Source: Sporolactobacillus sp. Y61 (GTDB taxonomy: Bacteria; Bacillota; Bacilli; Bacillales; Sporolactobacillaceae). From it: a DNA stretch of 64,000 nt. Shown in pieces: positions 27,124 to 36,055 of the stretch. The stretch's first letter is position 1; each line of letters opens with the position of its first letter. A program made the position numbers and the translations under genes. The stretch spans positions 1,302,001 through 1,366,000 of the forward strand of contig NZ_CP159510.1 of assembly GCF_040529185.1 (NCBI RefSeq), written 5' to 3'. Below the pieces are notes generated by a model, which had not been told where the DNA came from, did no database searches, and saw only the letters and a list, made by a program, of their open reading frames with translations.

Positions 27124-28512
27124 GTGTTAACAATCGGTCGGAATATTCTATTTTCATTTCTTGGAACGACAGATTATAAGGAATGTATCTATACCTGGCA
27201 TGGGCAGGAAAGCCGGCCAACCCGTTTTGTACAGACAGCGATTATTGAGCATCTGATGCGAATGTTCGAACATCTGGAAGTTGTCATTTTTGTCACAGAG
27301 GATGCGCTGAAGAAGAACTGGGAGGATGGTTTTTATGAGGATGAGGCCGGTGAAGCGAAGCGGGGGTTAAAGTCCTGTCTCAGGACCATCTCCGGAATCC
27401 GGTTCAAAAAGGTACTGATCGAAAATGCCGGTCAGTCTGAAACGGATCACTGGAAATTGTTCGATCTTATTTCTTCAGAGATTTATCCGAATGCAACCAT
27501 TTATTTCGATATCACCCACAGTCTGAGACCTAATCCGATCGTGGCTCTGGCGGTAATTAACTATGCCCGCGTGATTAAGAAAGCTCGGTATGGCAAATTT
27601 CTGTATGGCCGGCTCGACGATCTGTCATCAGTCAATCATGGCATAAAGGGTTCAGAGGGAAAATACGGACATGCACGGATAATCGATTTTTCTCCTATGA
27701 TGCGGTTGCTCGACTGGACAAACGGTGTGGATCAGTTTCTCCGGACCGGGGATGCAGGCAGGATAAATGATATTGTTCGGGAAATACAGCAATCCGGTGA
27801 AATTCGGGAACGTCCGCTGGATGAGCGCGAACAGCTGGATCAGTTACAGACAATAGCTGACTCCCTGAAAGACGCCGGATTATCTTTGACAACCGTCCGT
27901 GGACATTCTATGAAACCCGACTATCCAATGGGAAATCAAGTCAGTTATGTGCAGGCACTGAAGCATTTGCGTTCAGCAATAAATAATCTGACGGGTGAGA
28001 AGAGCACCCCCCTTTATCCTTTGAAACGGCTGATCGGTGAAATTAATCGCAAGTTTGAAGGATTCGGAGAAAACGAAGCGATGGATCTGTTTTACGCAGC
28101 CAGATGGTGCTTTGAGAACGGAAGAATCCAGCAATCCTATACATTTCTGGAGGAAAATATAAAAACATTACTCTGTAGGATACATGGCCTGCACGATAAT
28201 AACCGGCATGATCGTGAGGTTGTTAAGACGGCGATTATGAATTATAAAAACAGACAGATTCCAAAGGTAGGACTGCCGCTTTGTGACAGCCATGACGTGG
28301 AGACAGCTAACCGTGTGATCGCTACACTGGCGCCGTATGGAAATCTGTTCAGTGAAAAATACGATCAGCTGAGGCGTTACCGTAACAATATGAATCATGC
28401 ATCGATGGATCATTCTAACCTGAAAATCGATCAGCTGAGCCGTACAATGGAAAAACTGCTGAATCATTTCAAAGTTTTTTTCCAGAATGAAGGGTTGCGA
28501 ATGAAAAAATGA
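27124..28512 (+). CDS. Csx1/Csx2-like CARF-HEPN RNase (DxTHG motif family)
   Basis: The 462-residue protein has a CARF domain with LFSFLGTTDYKECIYTW at the start, VVIFVTEDA near 53 and the signature FDITHSLRPNPI (about 128-139, the DxTH[G/S] motif). The C-terminal HEPN domain carries RNNMNH (Arg420-X4-His425). Csx1/Csx2 proteins are dimeric RNases activated by cyclic oligoadenylate. The start is odd: the GTG at 27124 lies inside the G-rich ribosome-site-like run 27119-27124, and no ATG, GTG or TTG follows at normal spacing before conserved sequence begins. A rarer start such as ATC 27133, or a changed base, is possible. It lies 111 bases before cas6 of the type I-B operon. Confidence 0.82.
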   Translation: MLTIGRNILFSFLGTTDYKECIYTWHGQESRPTRFVQTAIIEHLMRMFEHLEVVIFVTEDALKKNWEDGFYEDEAGEAKRGLKSCLRTISGIRFKKVLIENAGQSETDHWKLFDLISSEIYPNATIYFDITHSLRPNPIVALAVINYARVIKKARYGKFLYGRLDDLSSVNHGIKGSEGKYGHARIIDFSPMMRLLDWTNGVDQFLRTGDAGRINDIVREIQQSGEIRERPLDEREQLDQLQTIADSLKDAGLSLTTVRGHSMKPDYPMGNQVSYVQALKHLRSAINNLTGEKSTPLYPLKRLIGEINRKFEGFGENEAMDLFYAARWCFENGRIQQSYTFLEENIKTLLCRIHGLHDNNRHDREVVKTAIMNYKNRQIPKVGLPLCDSHDVETANRVIATLAPYGNLFSEKYDQLRRYRNNMNHASMDHSNLKIDQLSRTMEKLLNHFKVFFQNEGLRMKK

Positions 28513-28623
28513 GCAGGTATCTGCCGGGTTTGCTTGCAGTTTGCAGGTTCTTCGGTAAAGCAAGCCTTTATGATCTGCATTTTACCCGAAGAACGTATGG
28601 CGATATTTTACAGGAGGCTACTC

Positions 28624-29337
28624 ATGTCTGAAACAACCAACGAACTGATCATTACTTCACTGTTACTCCAGAATTGCCATTTCAGCGAAAGCCAGGAACA
28701 AATCGGCAAATTTATTAACCGATCGATGCTTCTTGACCCGGAATTGAAACAGCTCCATGGGGAGGAGCGGATTTTTAAAGGCTATGTTTTCTCAAATTTT
28801 TATCCAATAGAGAAGGATGGCTATTACAAATCCGGCAAGGTATATGTCTGGAGACTACGCGCGGTTTCTGAATCATTGCTGAAAAAGTTCAGAATTACTG
28901 TGAAAAAGACAACTAGTGCATTTATAAAGACTCTGGCAACGGAAATTAAGATCGCACCATACAGGCATATTTCAGAACTTTATACAATAAATCCGGCTAT
29001 CCTCACTTTAGAGGATAACCAGCCATTTCTTCCCACCTGTGATCTCCTGCAGTTAAGTCACGCCATCCAGACAAATCTGGAGAAAAAGTGCCGTTATTTT
29101 ACACATAATCCTGGTCATGTTGTTCAACCACTTGTCAGGCGGATTCAGATGATCAATCGAAAACCTGTAAAAACGAGATACAAGCATATGTCAATGCTTG
29201 GAAACAAAATGAAACTTTTTGTATCTGAAGATGAATTTTCGCAGAAATTGGCACAAATGGCTTTGAATACCGGTTTACTGGAAAAGAATGCAATACTCGG
29301 GTCAGGCTTTGTCGTTGCTAACTTCACAGGGAGGTGA
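28624..29337 (+). CDS. cas6: Cas6 crRNA-processing endonuclease
   Basis: The 237-residue protein starts at ATG 28624 after AGGAGGC. It has an N-terminal ferredoxin-like half and a C-terminal half ending in the glycine-rich loop GLLEKNAILGSGF (about 217-229), the hallmark of Cas6. It cuts the repeat transcript, leaving the 8-base ATTGAAAC tag on each crRNA. It is the only processing enzyme in the island, so it must serve both the I-B and the type III complexes. The cas8b start follows five bases after its stop. Confidence 0.85.
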   Translation: MSETTNELIITSLLLQNCHFSESQEQIGKFINRSMLLDPELKQLHGEERIFKGYVFSNFYPIEKDGYYKSGKVYVWRLRAVSESLLKKFRITVKKTTSAFIKTLATEIKIAPYRHISELYTINPAILTLEDNQPFLPTCDLLQLSHAIQTNLEKKCRYFTHNPGHVVQPLVRRIQMINRKPVKTRYKHMSMLGNKMKLFVSEDEFSQKLAQMALNTGLLEKNAILGSGFVVANFTGR

Positions 29338-29342
29338 TTGCA

Positions 29343-31250
29343 TTGATTATGGATTTTACAAAAATGTATCAAGAAGCGGTCAAGAAAAATCAATCGATTC
29401 TTTTTGATACTTACAAATTGAAGCGAGGCATCTATATTCTGCTTGACTATCACAAAACGTGGGAGCAAAATCTGGATTCAATCGAGAACTCATATGTCAT
29501 TATTGATAGAACAGAGACTTATGTCAATAAGTCGCTCCAGGAGAAGTTCAAAAAATTGGATTATTACAGCAGCGTTCTGTTTGATTCCAGCAATAAAATG
29601 GTTGATCTCCCAGGCCGAAAGATCCACAGCATCACGCCGCTGGCATTTTTTATGAAGGAACAGACTTTTTTACTTGATAAGAAAAAGGAGGATATGTCGG
29701 CAGCTGAACAAAAAAAAGTGCTCTTCCCGGATGAACTGAAGAAACATATCGAAGAGTTTTATCAAAAGCTGGAGCAGTTTGATGACGGATTTCTGAATTT
29801 GTATCCGATTACTGCCCATAAAAAAAAGGATAAACAGCAACAGCTAAAGGAACGGGATCAATTCTTTACTGAAAATTATCCCGACTTGGTATCCGCCCTT
29901 AAAGATCCTGTGCGGTTGAATCGAAATCATGATATTAGAAAATATTTGATTGAAAATATGGATCAAATCATCCTATGGTTAAAAGCAATCAAAGAAAGAA
30001 CAAACTTCAGCAATTATGTCAAAATATTTTTTGATGTACCGGTTGAAGACTATCAGCAGGAATACAAGCTTTACGTTGTTCAGAAGATTTATACGGTAAA
30101 TGATTATTGTGCTATTGACGGATCAAACATCGTCGGACTTCCTTCCGGTGACATGACAGTTAACGGCAAAAAGCCCTATTTAAAGCATCGGACAATGCGA
30201 ACTGAAGTACCGTTGCGTCTGTCGGTTGATGAAGCAATCGCTCGGAAGGATCTCTATAAGTGGTTGGAGAGCCATGGCAAGTTTATCACACAGAAATATT
30301 CCTATCAGGAACTTCTAAAACAGGATCTTCGGTCTGAAGAAGGCATGTATTATCTTAGTCTGGATACCGATTCCAGTGTTATTTATTTAGATAATGTCCC
30401 GTTCAACGCAAGACAGCGGAAAGTCAGGGTGCCATTTCGAGAGATACAATATAATAAGGAACTGAAAACATATCAGGAAACAGATAAAGAGATTTATGAT
30501 CGGGCAGAACTCTTCGGTTGGGTTAATCGTTTCTTTTTTAAAAACCAGCTTCAGGGTAGCTGGCTGACAGGTGAAATTTCGGTCAATCAGGTGATAACAC
30601 CCACACTTCAATCGATTATTCTCCAGAGCAGGCAGGCGTGGTTTGATTTTCTTTTTAAGGGATCTGCATCAGCTATTCGGCCAATGATAAATCGATTAAC
30701 ACTGGAATTAATTACAGAATTGATAGTAACTTCTGAAAGGGGAGGTAGAACGCAGATTTTACAGGCTTATTATCTCCGCCTGGGGTTGCTGGATTGTCTA
30801 GATGTGAAAATTGATGAAATGAAAGGAGAAGATATTATGGATTATTTATCAGAACTTTATCACAATACCGATCATGATCTGGATAATAACAATTTTTTTG
30901 CTATTGAAAACGATCGACAGTTTTATTACCTGGCAGGGCAATTGACGTACTATCTCGCCGCTCAGTCTGAAGCGGCGAACATGACCCATGATTTATACCG
31001 ACCAGTCATGATGGCAGTTGGTAATCCTGAAAAGCTAAAGGAACAATTGGAAGAGATGCGGAAGATTTATGGATATCGTCTGAGGCATAATTATCAACGA
31101 TTTAATTATGCTTATGCCGCAGTCATGGGTTATTCACCTGATGAAAAAACAACACAGCTTGATAAGGAACTGATGCTGGCCGGCTTGCTTTCAGCAAATC
31201 TGTTTTTTAAGAAGAAAACAAAGAATGATGAAAAGGAGATTGATGTCTAA
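29343..31250 (+). CDS. cas8b: Cas8b (Csh1-type) large subunit of type I-B Cascade
   Basis: The 635-residue protein recognises the PAM and anchors the crRNA 5' end in the type I-B complex. The TTG at 29343 is taken as start because GGAGG (29330-29334) is 8 bases away; ATG 29349 is the alternative. Family features are a charged N-terminal half with GIYILLDYHKTWEQ near 27, VGLPSGDMTVNG near 260, and a helical C-terminus. The zinc-finger cysteines of some Cas8b proteins are absent. A strong internal ribosome site before Met at 30837 would produce the small subunit from the same frame. The stop overlaps the cas7 start (TAATG). Confidence 0.85.
   Translation: MIMDFTKMYQEAVKKNQSILFDTYKLKRGIYILLDYHKTWEQNLDSIENSYVIIDRTETYVNKSLQEKFKKLDYYSSVLFDSSNKMVDLPGRKIHSITPLAFFMKEQTFLLDKKKEDMSAAEQKKVLFPDELKKHIEEFYQKLEQFDDGFLNLYPITAHKKKDKQQQLKERDQFFTENYPDLVSALKDPVRLNRNHDIRKYLIENMDQIILWLKAIKERTNFSNYVKIFFDVPVEDYQQEYKLYVVQKIYTVNDYCAIDGSNIVGLPSGDMTVNGKKPYLKHRTMRTEVPLRLSVDEAIARKDLYKWLESHGKFITQKYSYQELLKQDLRSEEGMYYLSLDTDSSVIYLDNVPFNARQRKVRVPFREIQYNKELKTYQETDKEIYDRAELFGWVNRFFFKNQLQGSWLTGEISVNQVITPTLQSIILQSRQAWFDFLFKGSASAIRPMINRLTLELITELIVTSERGGRTQILQAYYLRLGLLDCLDVKIDEMKGEDIMDYLSELYHNTDHDLDNNNFFAIENDRQFYYLAGQLTYYLAAQSEAANMTHDLYRPVMMAVGNPEKLKEQLEEMRKIYGYRLRHNYQRFNYAYAAVMGYSPDEKTTQLDKELMLAGLLSANLFFKKKTKNDEKEIDV
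30837..31250 (+). CDS. cas11b: Cas11b small subunit from an internal start within cas8b
   Basis: AAAGGAG (30822-30828) lies 8 bases before an in-frame ATG (30837) in cas8b, and the C-terminal 137 residues form a helical protein starting MDYLSELYHNTDHDL. In types I-B, I-C and I-D the small subunit is known to be made by such internal translation; length and position fit. No separate cas11 gene exists in the operon. The ribosome site and frame are seen directly; expression is inferred. Confidence 0.72.
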   Translation: MDYLSELYHNTDHDLDNNNFFAIENDRQFYYLAGQLTYYLAAQSEAANMTHDLYRPVMMAVGNPEKLKEQLEEMRKIYGYRLRHNYQRFNYAYAAVMGYSPDEKTTQLDKELMLAGLLSANLFFKKKTKNDEKEIDV

Positions 31251-32203
31251 TGAAATTCAGGAAGCGTGTTTATGGAGTAATCGGTATTGAGAGCACAATG
31301 GCCAACTGGAATGCTGATTTTTCAGGAAGACCAAAATCGACGATGAGCGGGCAGGTCTTCGGCAGTGATAAGGCTTTAAAGTATGCGATTAAGCACTACT
31401 GGGCAGAGAATGGGGAAAAGGTGCTTTACATCAAATCGTATATGCTTGGTAAAAAAACGGGAAAATTGATCCCAAGGGACTTGACCGAACGCTATGCTTA
31501 TCTGTTTGGTGAAGAAGTGATGAAGGATGATGGATCGGCAAAAGTTTTGGCAAATTTATTCTCGGCGATTGATGTGATGAATTTCGGAGCTACCTTTGCT
31601 GTAAATAAACAGAATATTGGTTTGACCGGTGTGGTCCAGATTGGTCAGGGGCTGAATAAATATGAAGACACAAAGACAGAAATTCAGGATATTCTCTCGC
31701 CGTTTCGTAATTCAAAGAAAGAAGAAGTTAATGATTCAGGTCAGAAAGATGCATCATCGATAGGGAAGAAAATTATCAGTGATGAAGCTCACTATTTCTA
31801 CCCTTTTTCGGTAAACCCGTATAATTATGATCCCTACGTTGAGCTTGTCGAAGGGTTTGAGGGCTATACTGAAGAAGCCTATCAAAAGTTCAAAGAAGCC
31901 GCACTTTTATCTGCTACGGCACTGAATACCAACAGTAAGTCAGGTTGTGCCAACGAATTTGCACTTTTTATTACCTGTAAAGAAGGCAGCAAACTGTATC
32001 TGCCCCAATTGGACAACTATCTTGTCTATAAAAAAACAGGCAACAAGAGTATCGTTGATCTGGTGGATGTTGCGGCCTTGATTGAGCCGTACGCAACTGA
32101 GATCGAACAGGCAGAAATCTACTATGATCCTTACAAACTGGAAGCTACAAGTACGGATCGGTTCGAACTGAAGAATCTTTTTACCAAAGAACCTGTGAAA
32201 TGA
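31250..32203 (+). CDS. cas7: Cas7 (Csh2-type) backbone subunit of type I-B Cascade
   Basis: The 317-residue RAMP protein binds along the crRNA in about six copies. Family features are RVYGVIGIESTMANWNADF at the start, SAIDVMNFGATFA near 106, YPFSVNPYNYDP near 182 and TALNTNSKSGCANEFALF near 223. ATG 31250 overlaps the cas8b stop by one base (TAATG), a coupled start. The next gene begins ten bases later. No missing signature was noticed. Confidence 0.92.
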   Translation: MKFRKRVYGVIGIESTMANWNADFSGRPKSTMSGQVFGSDKALKYAIKHYWAENGEKVLYIKSYMLGKKTGKLIPRDLTERYAYLFGEEVMKDDGSAKVLANLFSAIDVMNFGATFAVNKQNIGLTGVVQIGQGLNKYEDTKTEIQDILSPFRNSKKEEVNDSGQKDASSIGKKIISDEAHYFYPFSVNPYNYDPYVELVEGFEGYTEEAYQKFKEAALLSATALNTNSKSGCANEFALFITCKEGSKLYLPQLDNYLVYKKTGNKSIVDLVDVAALIEPYATEIEQAEIYYDPYKLEATSTDRFELKNLFTKEPVK

Positions 32204-32213
32204 GGTGATCTGT

Positions 32214-32987
32214 TTGGAAACCGTCGCCTTTGAATTGAAAGGGAAGTTTGCTTTTTTTAAAAAGCCGGATGTGAACAGTAAAATCTACTTTACCTATTCA
32301 CATATTCACAAAATAGCGTTGTTAGGTCTTCTGGGCTCGATACTTGGGTATGGCGGGTACACACAGCAGTATGAAGCGATCAGGGAGGCAGGAACGAATA
32401 AAGATAACCAATACCCTGAATTTTATCAGTGTCTGAAACACCTGAATGTAGCGATTGTTCCCCATGGCGATTGTGGCTACTTTGCTAAAAAAATACAAAG
32501 TTTCAATAATTCAGTAGGCTATGCCAGCCGGGAAGAAGGTGGCAATCTCATCGTAAGAGAGCAGTGGCTGGAAAATCCACATTGGACCATCTATCTTTTT
32601 AAGAATAACGAAATGGACACGACTGTTTTTGAGAATCTGAAAAGGGCGATTATCCATCGACAATCGGTCTATGTTCCCTATCTCGGAAAAAACGATCATA
32701 TGGCTGTTATTGATAATCCCCGTGTCTGTGAAAGTACATTGATCAGGGATGTGCATGAGATCAATTCTCTGTATTATGAGATACCTGGTATTATTTTTGA
32801 TGATTTTGCCGATCCTCCGGAGAATTCATCCTTCTACTATTTTGAGGAAATGATGCCCTGGAAGTTGGATCCAAAACTGAATTATTATAAATTCAGGACT
32901 GTCTGCCTGACCAATAAGTTCATTGAATCCATTCCTCGTAAAAGTGTGTTTTATAAGACAGAAGGAAAGACTCTGGCATTGCTTTAA
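32214..32987 (+). CDS. cas5: Cas5b subunit of type I-B Cascade
   Basis: The 257-residue Cas5 protein caps the 5' handle of the crRNA. It begins METVAFELKGKFAFFKKPDV with the typical Cas5 first strand, then YSHIHKIALLGLLGSILGYGG, the conserved glycine-rich helix. The TTG at 32214 is chosen because GAGG (32202-32205) lies 8 bases upstream; the GTG at 32205 is part of the ribosome site itself. It is followed 27 bases later by cas3. Confidence 0.88.
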   Translation: METVAFELKGKFAFFKKPDVNSKIYFTYSHIHKIALLGLLGSILGYGGYTQQYEAIREAGTNKDNQYPEFYQCLKHLNVAIVPHGDCGYFAKKIQSFNNSVGYASREEGGNLIVREQWLENPHWTIYLFKNNEMDTTVFENLKRAIIHRQSVYVPYLGKNDHMAVIDNPRVCESTLIRDVHEINSLYYEIPGIIFDDFADPPENSSFYYFEEMMPWKLDPKLNYYKFRTVCLTNKFIESIPRKSVFYKTEGKTLALL

Positions 32988-33014
32988 GCTGAGACAAAGC
33001 GAGGGATATTGTTC

Positions 33015-35543
33015 ATGTGGACAAGCATTCGCCGGTTGGATGATCTGCTGGCTCATAACTCAGGAGAACGTTATGAGACATTGCAGCAGCACTCTGATCA
33101 GACGTTATTTTATTATCACCAGTTGGAAAAAATCAAACATCTGGATCAAATCTTAGGGCATACGATCAGCAGAATCCGATTCAGTGGGGAGTCTCTGAAT
33201 CAGACCATTAAATCAGTTCTTTCTGAGATGTTTGTTAAAGCGGTTTACTGGCATGATATCGGCAAGATTAATCCCGCTTTTCAACGACAGACTCTGAAAA
33301 ATAAAAAGGTAGCGCCTCTCGATTATGCCGATACAAGTCATGCTATGTTGTCGGCCATTCTGTATCTTGATCTTGTCTGGACTAAAATTGACCGATTAAA
33401 GGCGGACCCAAAATGGACCTTTTTATTACGATACTTCGCATTTGGGTTCTCGTACTCTGTCTCCCGCCATCATACCGGACTTCTGAATATTATTGGTGAT
33501 GACTGTGAAGAAAAAACGTATTTGAACGATCTAGAGAATTATTTGACCAAATTAGAGGCCCATCCCAGGTTACTGCGTTACTATAAGAAAGCAGATCGTG
33601 TACTTCAGGCATTTCCAATAAACAAAATAAGAAATACTCAGGCAAAGGTTCGTCACAGAGTATCACCATTGACGACATACATTCTGATTAAACTCTGCTA
33701 TTCGTGCATCGTCTCCTGTGACTTTTTTGCGACTCAGCGGTTTATGAAGAATCAGGAAGTTCCTCTGTACACACTGACTGATAAAGATAAGAAGATACTG
33801 TATCGTTATTACGCAAATAAACCCCTTTATCAGTCAATCAGACATTATCAGGATGATGTAGAGCATTTCAACGTTGAACCGATTAATAAACTGAGAAGCG
33901 AGTTGTTTCTGGAGTCTGAGCGGCAACTAAGGAGGCACCAGAATGAGCACATGTTTTTCCTTGAAGCACCGACGGGAAGCGGGAAAACGAATATTTCTAT
34001 AAATCTTTCGCTGACGTTGTTAAAAAACGATGCTGATCTTCAAAAAGTACTCTATGTATTTCCATTCAACACGCTTACAGAGCAGACAAAAGAGACACTG
34101 GATGATATTTTCCCCAAAAATTTGCAGCAGAAATATCCTGTTTCGATTGTTAACTCAGCTGAACCAATCATGAGTAAGAAAAAAGCGGCAAAGGCATCTC
34201 AAGAAAAAATTGATTATGAAAGTGAATTACTTAAATACCAGACGATTCAGTATCCTTTTACTCTGACTTCACATGTCCATCTATTTAACTTTTTGTTTGG
34301 ATCAACCAGACAGGCGAATTTAGGGCTTGTTCATTTGGCAAACAGTGTCATTATTTTAGATGAAATCCAGAGCTATAAAAATGAGCTGTGGCCGGCTATC
34401 GCCCAATTATTATATGAGTATGCACAATGCCTGAATATACGCATGATTATTATGTCAGCGACACTTCCAAAAATCGATGCATTTTTACCGGAATCCAGAC
34501 GTTTTGTTAATCTTGTGCCACGCAGAGAAAAGTATTTCAATGATCCATTGTTTAAAAATCGGGTACATTTAAATTTCAAACTGCTGGATTGTCCGAGAGA
34601 TGCATTGTTTGATCATATGTGTCAAATCATTGATCATAATGGACCAAAACGGTATTTGTTTGAATTTATTTATCGCAGTGCTGCACGTGATTTCTACGAT
34701 AAATTCTGTGAGAAATATCCGGATAAATTGGTGATTGAACTAACGGGTGATGACAACAACTATTACCGGAAAGAAATCATTGATCAATTAAATCACACGA
34801 ACAATGGTCAATGGGCACTTAATGACGTGATCATTGTTGCCACCCAGGTCATTGAAGCTGGTTTGAATATTGATATGGACATTGGCTTTAAGGATATCTC
34901 GTTATTTGACAGCGAGGAGCAATTTCTTGGCAGAATCAATCGATCGTGCAAACGTCAAGGTTGTACTGCTTATTTTTTCAACTATTCCGACGCAACCGTG
35001 CTTTATGGCCAGGATTCCCGACTGGAATATGATCTGAATGATCAATCTGTCAGACAGGCTCTGATTGAAAAGAACTTCAAACCCCTTTATGAAAAGGCCT
35101 TTCAATGGATCCGTCCTGGTGATAATGATCCGTTATTGTCGCATATAAAAAGGCTGCGCTATAAAGACGTAGAAGATGATATGCGTTTGATTGATCAGGT
35201 TGCAGTGACCCTTTATCTGCCTTATCATCTGGAAATTAATCAACGAATCATTGATGGAGAAAAGCTTTGGCATGATTTCCGCCAGTTACTCCGCAATAGG
35301 AGTCTGCCCTATGCTGAGAAGACGATAAAGCTTTCACAGATACAAGTAGAAATGAGTTATTTTACCTATCCATTTTATCTGAAAAAAGGGACATTACCTC
35401 TTTATGCAGATGAGGAGCAGATTGTTGGCGATCTGTTCTATATTTCATGCGGGAGTGAGTATATGAAAAAAGATGAGAGAACGGGTTATTACAAATTTGA
35501 CCGAAAAAAATATATGGCGGATAGTGGGAGTGATTTTCTTTGA
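33015..35543 (+). CDS. cas3: Cas3 nuclease-helicase
   Basis: The 842-residue protein unwinds and degrades DNA marked by Cascade. The N-terminal HD nuclease has YWHDIGKINPAF (His80-Asp81) and further histidines in SRHHTG near 150. The superfamily 2 helicase has Walker A APTGSGKTN (about 318-326), motif II DEIQ (about 449-452) in place of DEAH, SATLP near 481, and motifs V/VI VIEAGLNID and GRINRSCKR. ATG 33015 is preferred over TTG 33009 on spacing from AGCGAGGG. It overlaps the cas4 start by four bases. All catalytic motifs look intact. Confidence 0.93.
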   Translation: MWTSIRRLDDLLAHNSGERYETLQQHSDQTLFYYHQLEKIKHLDQILGHTISRIRFSGESLNQTIKSVLSEMFVKAVYWHDIGKINPAFQRQTLKNKKVAPLDYADTSHAMLSAILYLDLVWTKIDRLKADPKWTFLLRYFAFGFSYSVSRHHTGLLNIIGDDCEEKTYLNDLENYLTKLEAHPRLLRYYKKADRVLQAFPINKIRNTQAKVRHRVSPLTTYILIKLCYSCIVSCDFFATQRFMKNQEVPLYTLTDKDKKILYRYYANKPLYQSIRHYQDDVEHFNVEPINKLRSELFLESERQLRRHQNEHMFFLEAPTGSGKTNISINLSLTLLKNDADLQKVLYVFPFNTLTEQTKETLDDIFPKNLQQKYPVSIVNSAEPIMSKKKAAKASQEKIDYESELLKYQTIQYPFTLTSHVHLFNFLFGSTRQANLGLVHLANSVIILDEIQSYKNELWPAIAQLLYEYAQCLNIRMIIMSATLPKIDAFLPESRRFVNLVPRREKYFNDPLFKNRVHLNFKLLDCPRDALFDHMCQIIDHNGPKRYLFEFIYRSAARDFYDKFCEKYPDKLVIELTGDDNNYYRKEIIDQLNHTNNGQWALNDVIIVATQVIEAGLNIDMDIGFKDISLFDSEEQFLGRINRSCKRQGCTAYFFNYSDATVLYGQDSRLEYDLNDQSVRQALIEKNFKPLYEKAFQWIRPGDNDPLLSHIKRLRYKDVEDDMRLIDQVAVTLYLPYHLEINQRIIDGEKLWHDFRQLLRNRSLPYAEKTIKLSQIQVEMSYFTYPFYLKKGTLPLYADEEQIVGDLFYISCGSEYMKKDERTGYYKFDRKKYMADSGSDFL

Positions 35544-36040
35544 CTGCTAAAGTCACTGGTACAATGGTCAATTATTATATACATTGCAAGCGTCAGTGCT
35601 GGTTATTCTCTAATAAACTGAATTTAGAGGATAACAGTGAAGAGGTTCGGATTGGGCGGATCTTACATCAATTAAAGGAAGAAAAAGCAAAAAAGAAAGA
35701 GGTCGCAATCGATAATATCAAAATTGATAAATTAACTCCTGAATATCTTGTAGAAATTAAGAAATCGGATGCTGATTTGGAAGCGGTTAAGTGGCAGACA
35801 CTTTATTATCTGTATATTCTCAGAGAAAAGGGGATTGATCGAAAGGGAAAGATTGAGATCATCGATAAGAAAAAAGAAAATCGAAAAATTCATTATACTG
35901 AGTTGACGGATGAACTGGTTTTTCAACTAAAAGAGATCATCAGTCTGATACAAGAACTTATAGAACGACCGATACCGCCATTACCAATTAATAAATCAAT
36001 CTGTAAAAAGTGTGCTTATTATACTTATTGCTACATATGA
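35540..36040 (+). CDS. cas4: Cas4 exonuclease for spacer acquisition
   Basis: The 166-residue RecB-like nuclease has an iron-sulfur cluster. N-terminal cysteines are in HCKRQCW (16 and 20), with RILHQLKEE as the first nuclease motif, YLVEIKKSD as the metal-binding E-x-K motif, and a C-terminal cysteine cluster CKKCAYYTYC. It trims prespacers and helps choose the PAM. The start is TTG 35540, overlapping the cas3 stop (TTGA). The 15-base gap to cas1 contains GGAGGAG. Confidence 0.9.
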   Translation: MTAKVTGTMVNYYIHCKRQCWLFSNKLNLEDNSEEVRIGRILHQLKEEKAKKKEVAIDNIKIDKLTPEYLVEIKKSDADLEAVKWQTLYYLYILREKGIDRKGKIEIIDKKKENRKIHYTELTDELVFQLKEIISLIQELIERPIPPLPINKSICKKCAYYTYCYI

Positions 36041-36055
36041 AATGGAGGAGAATCG

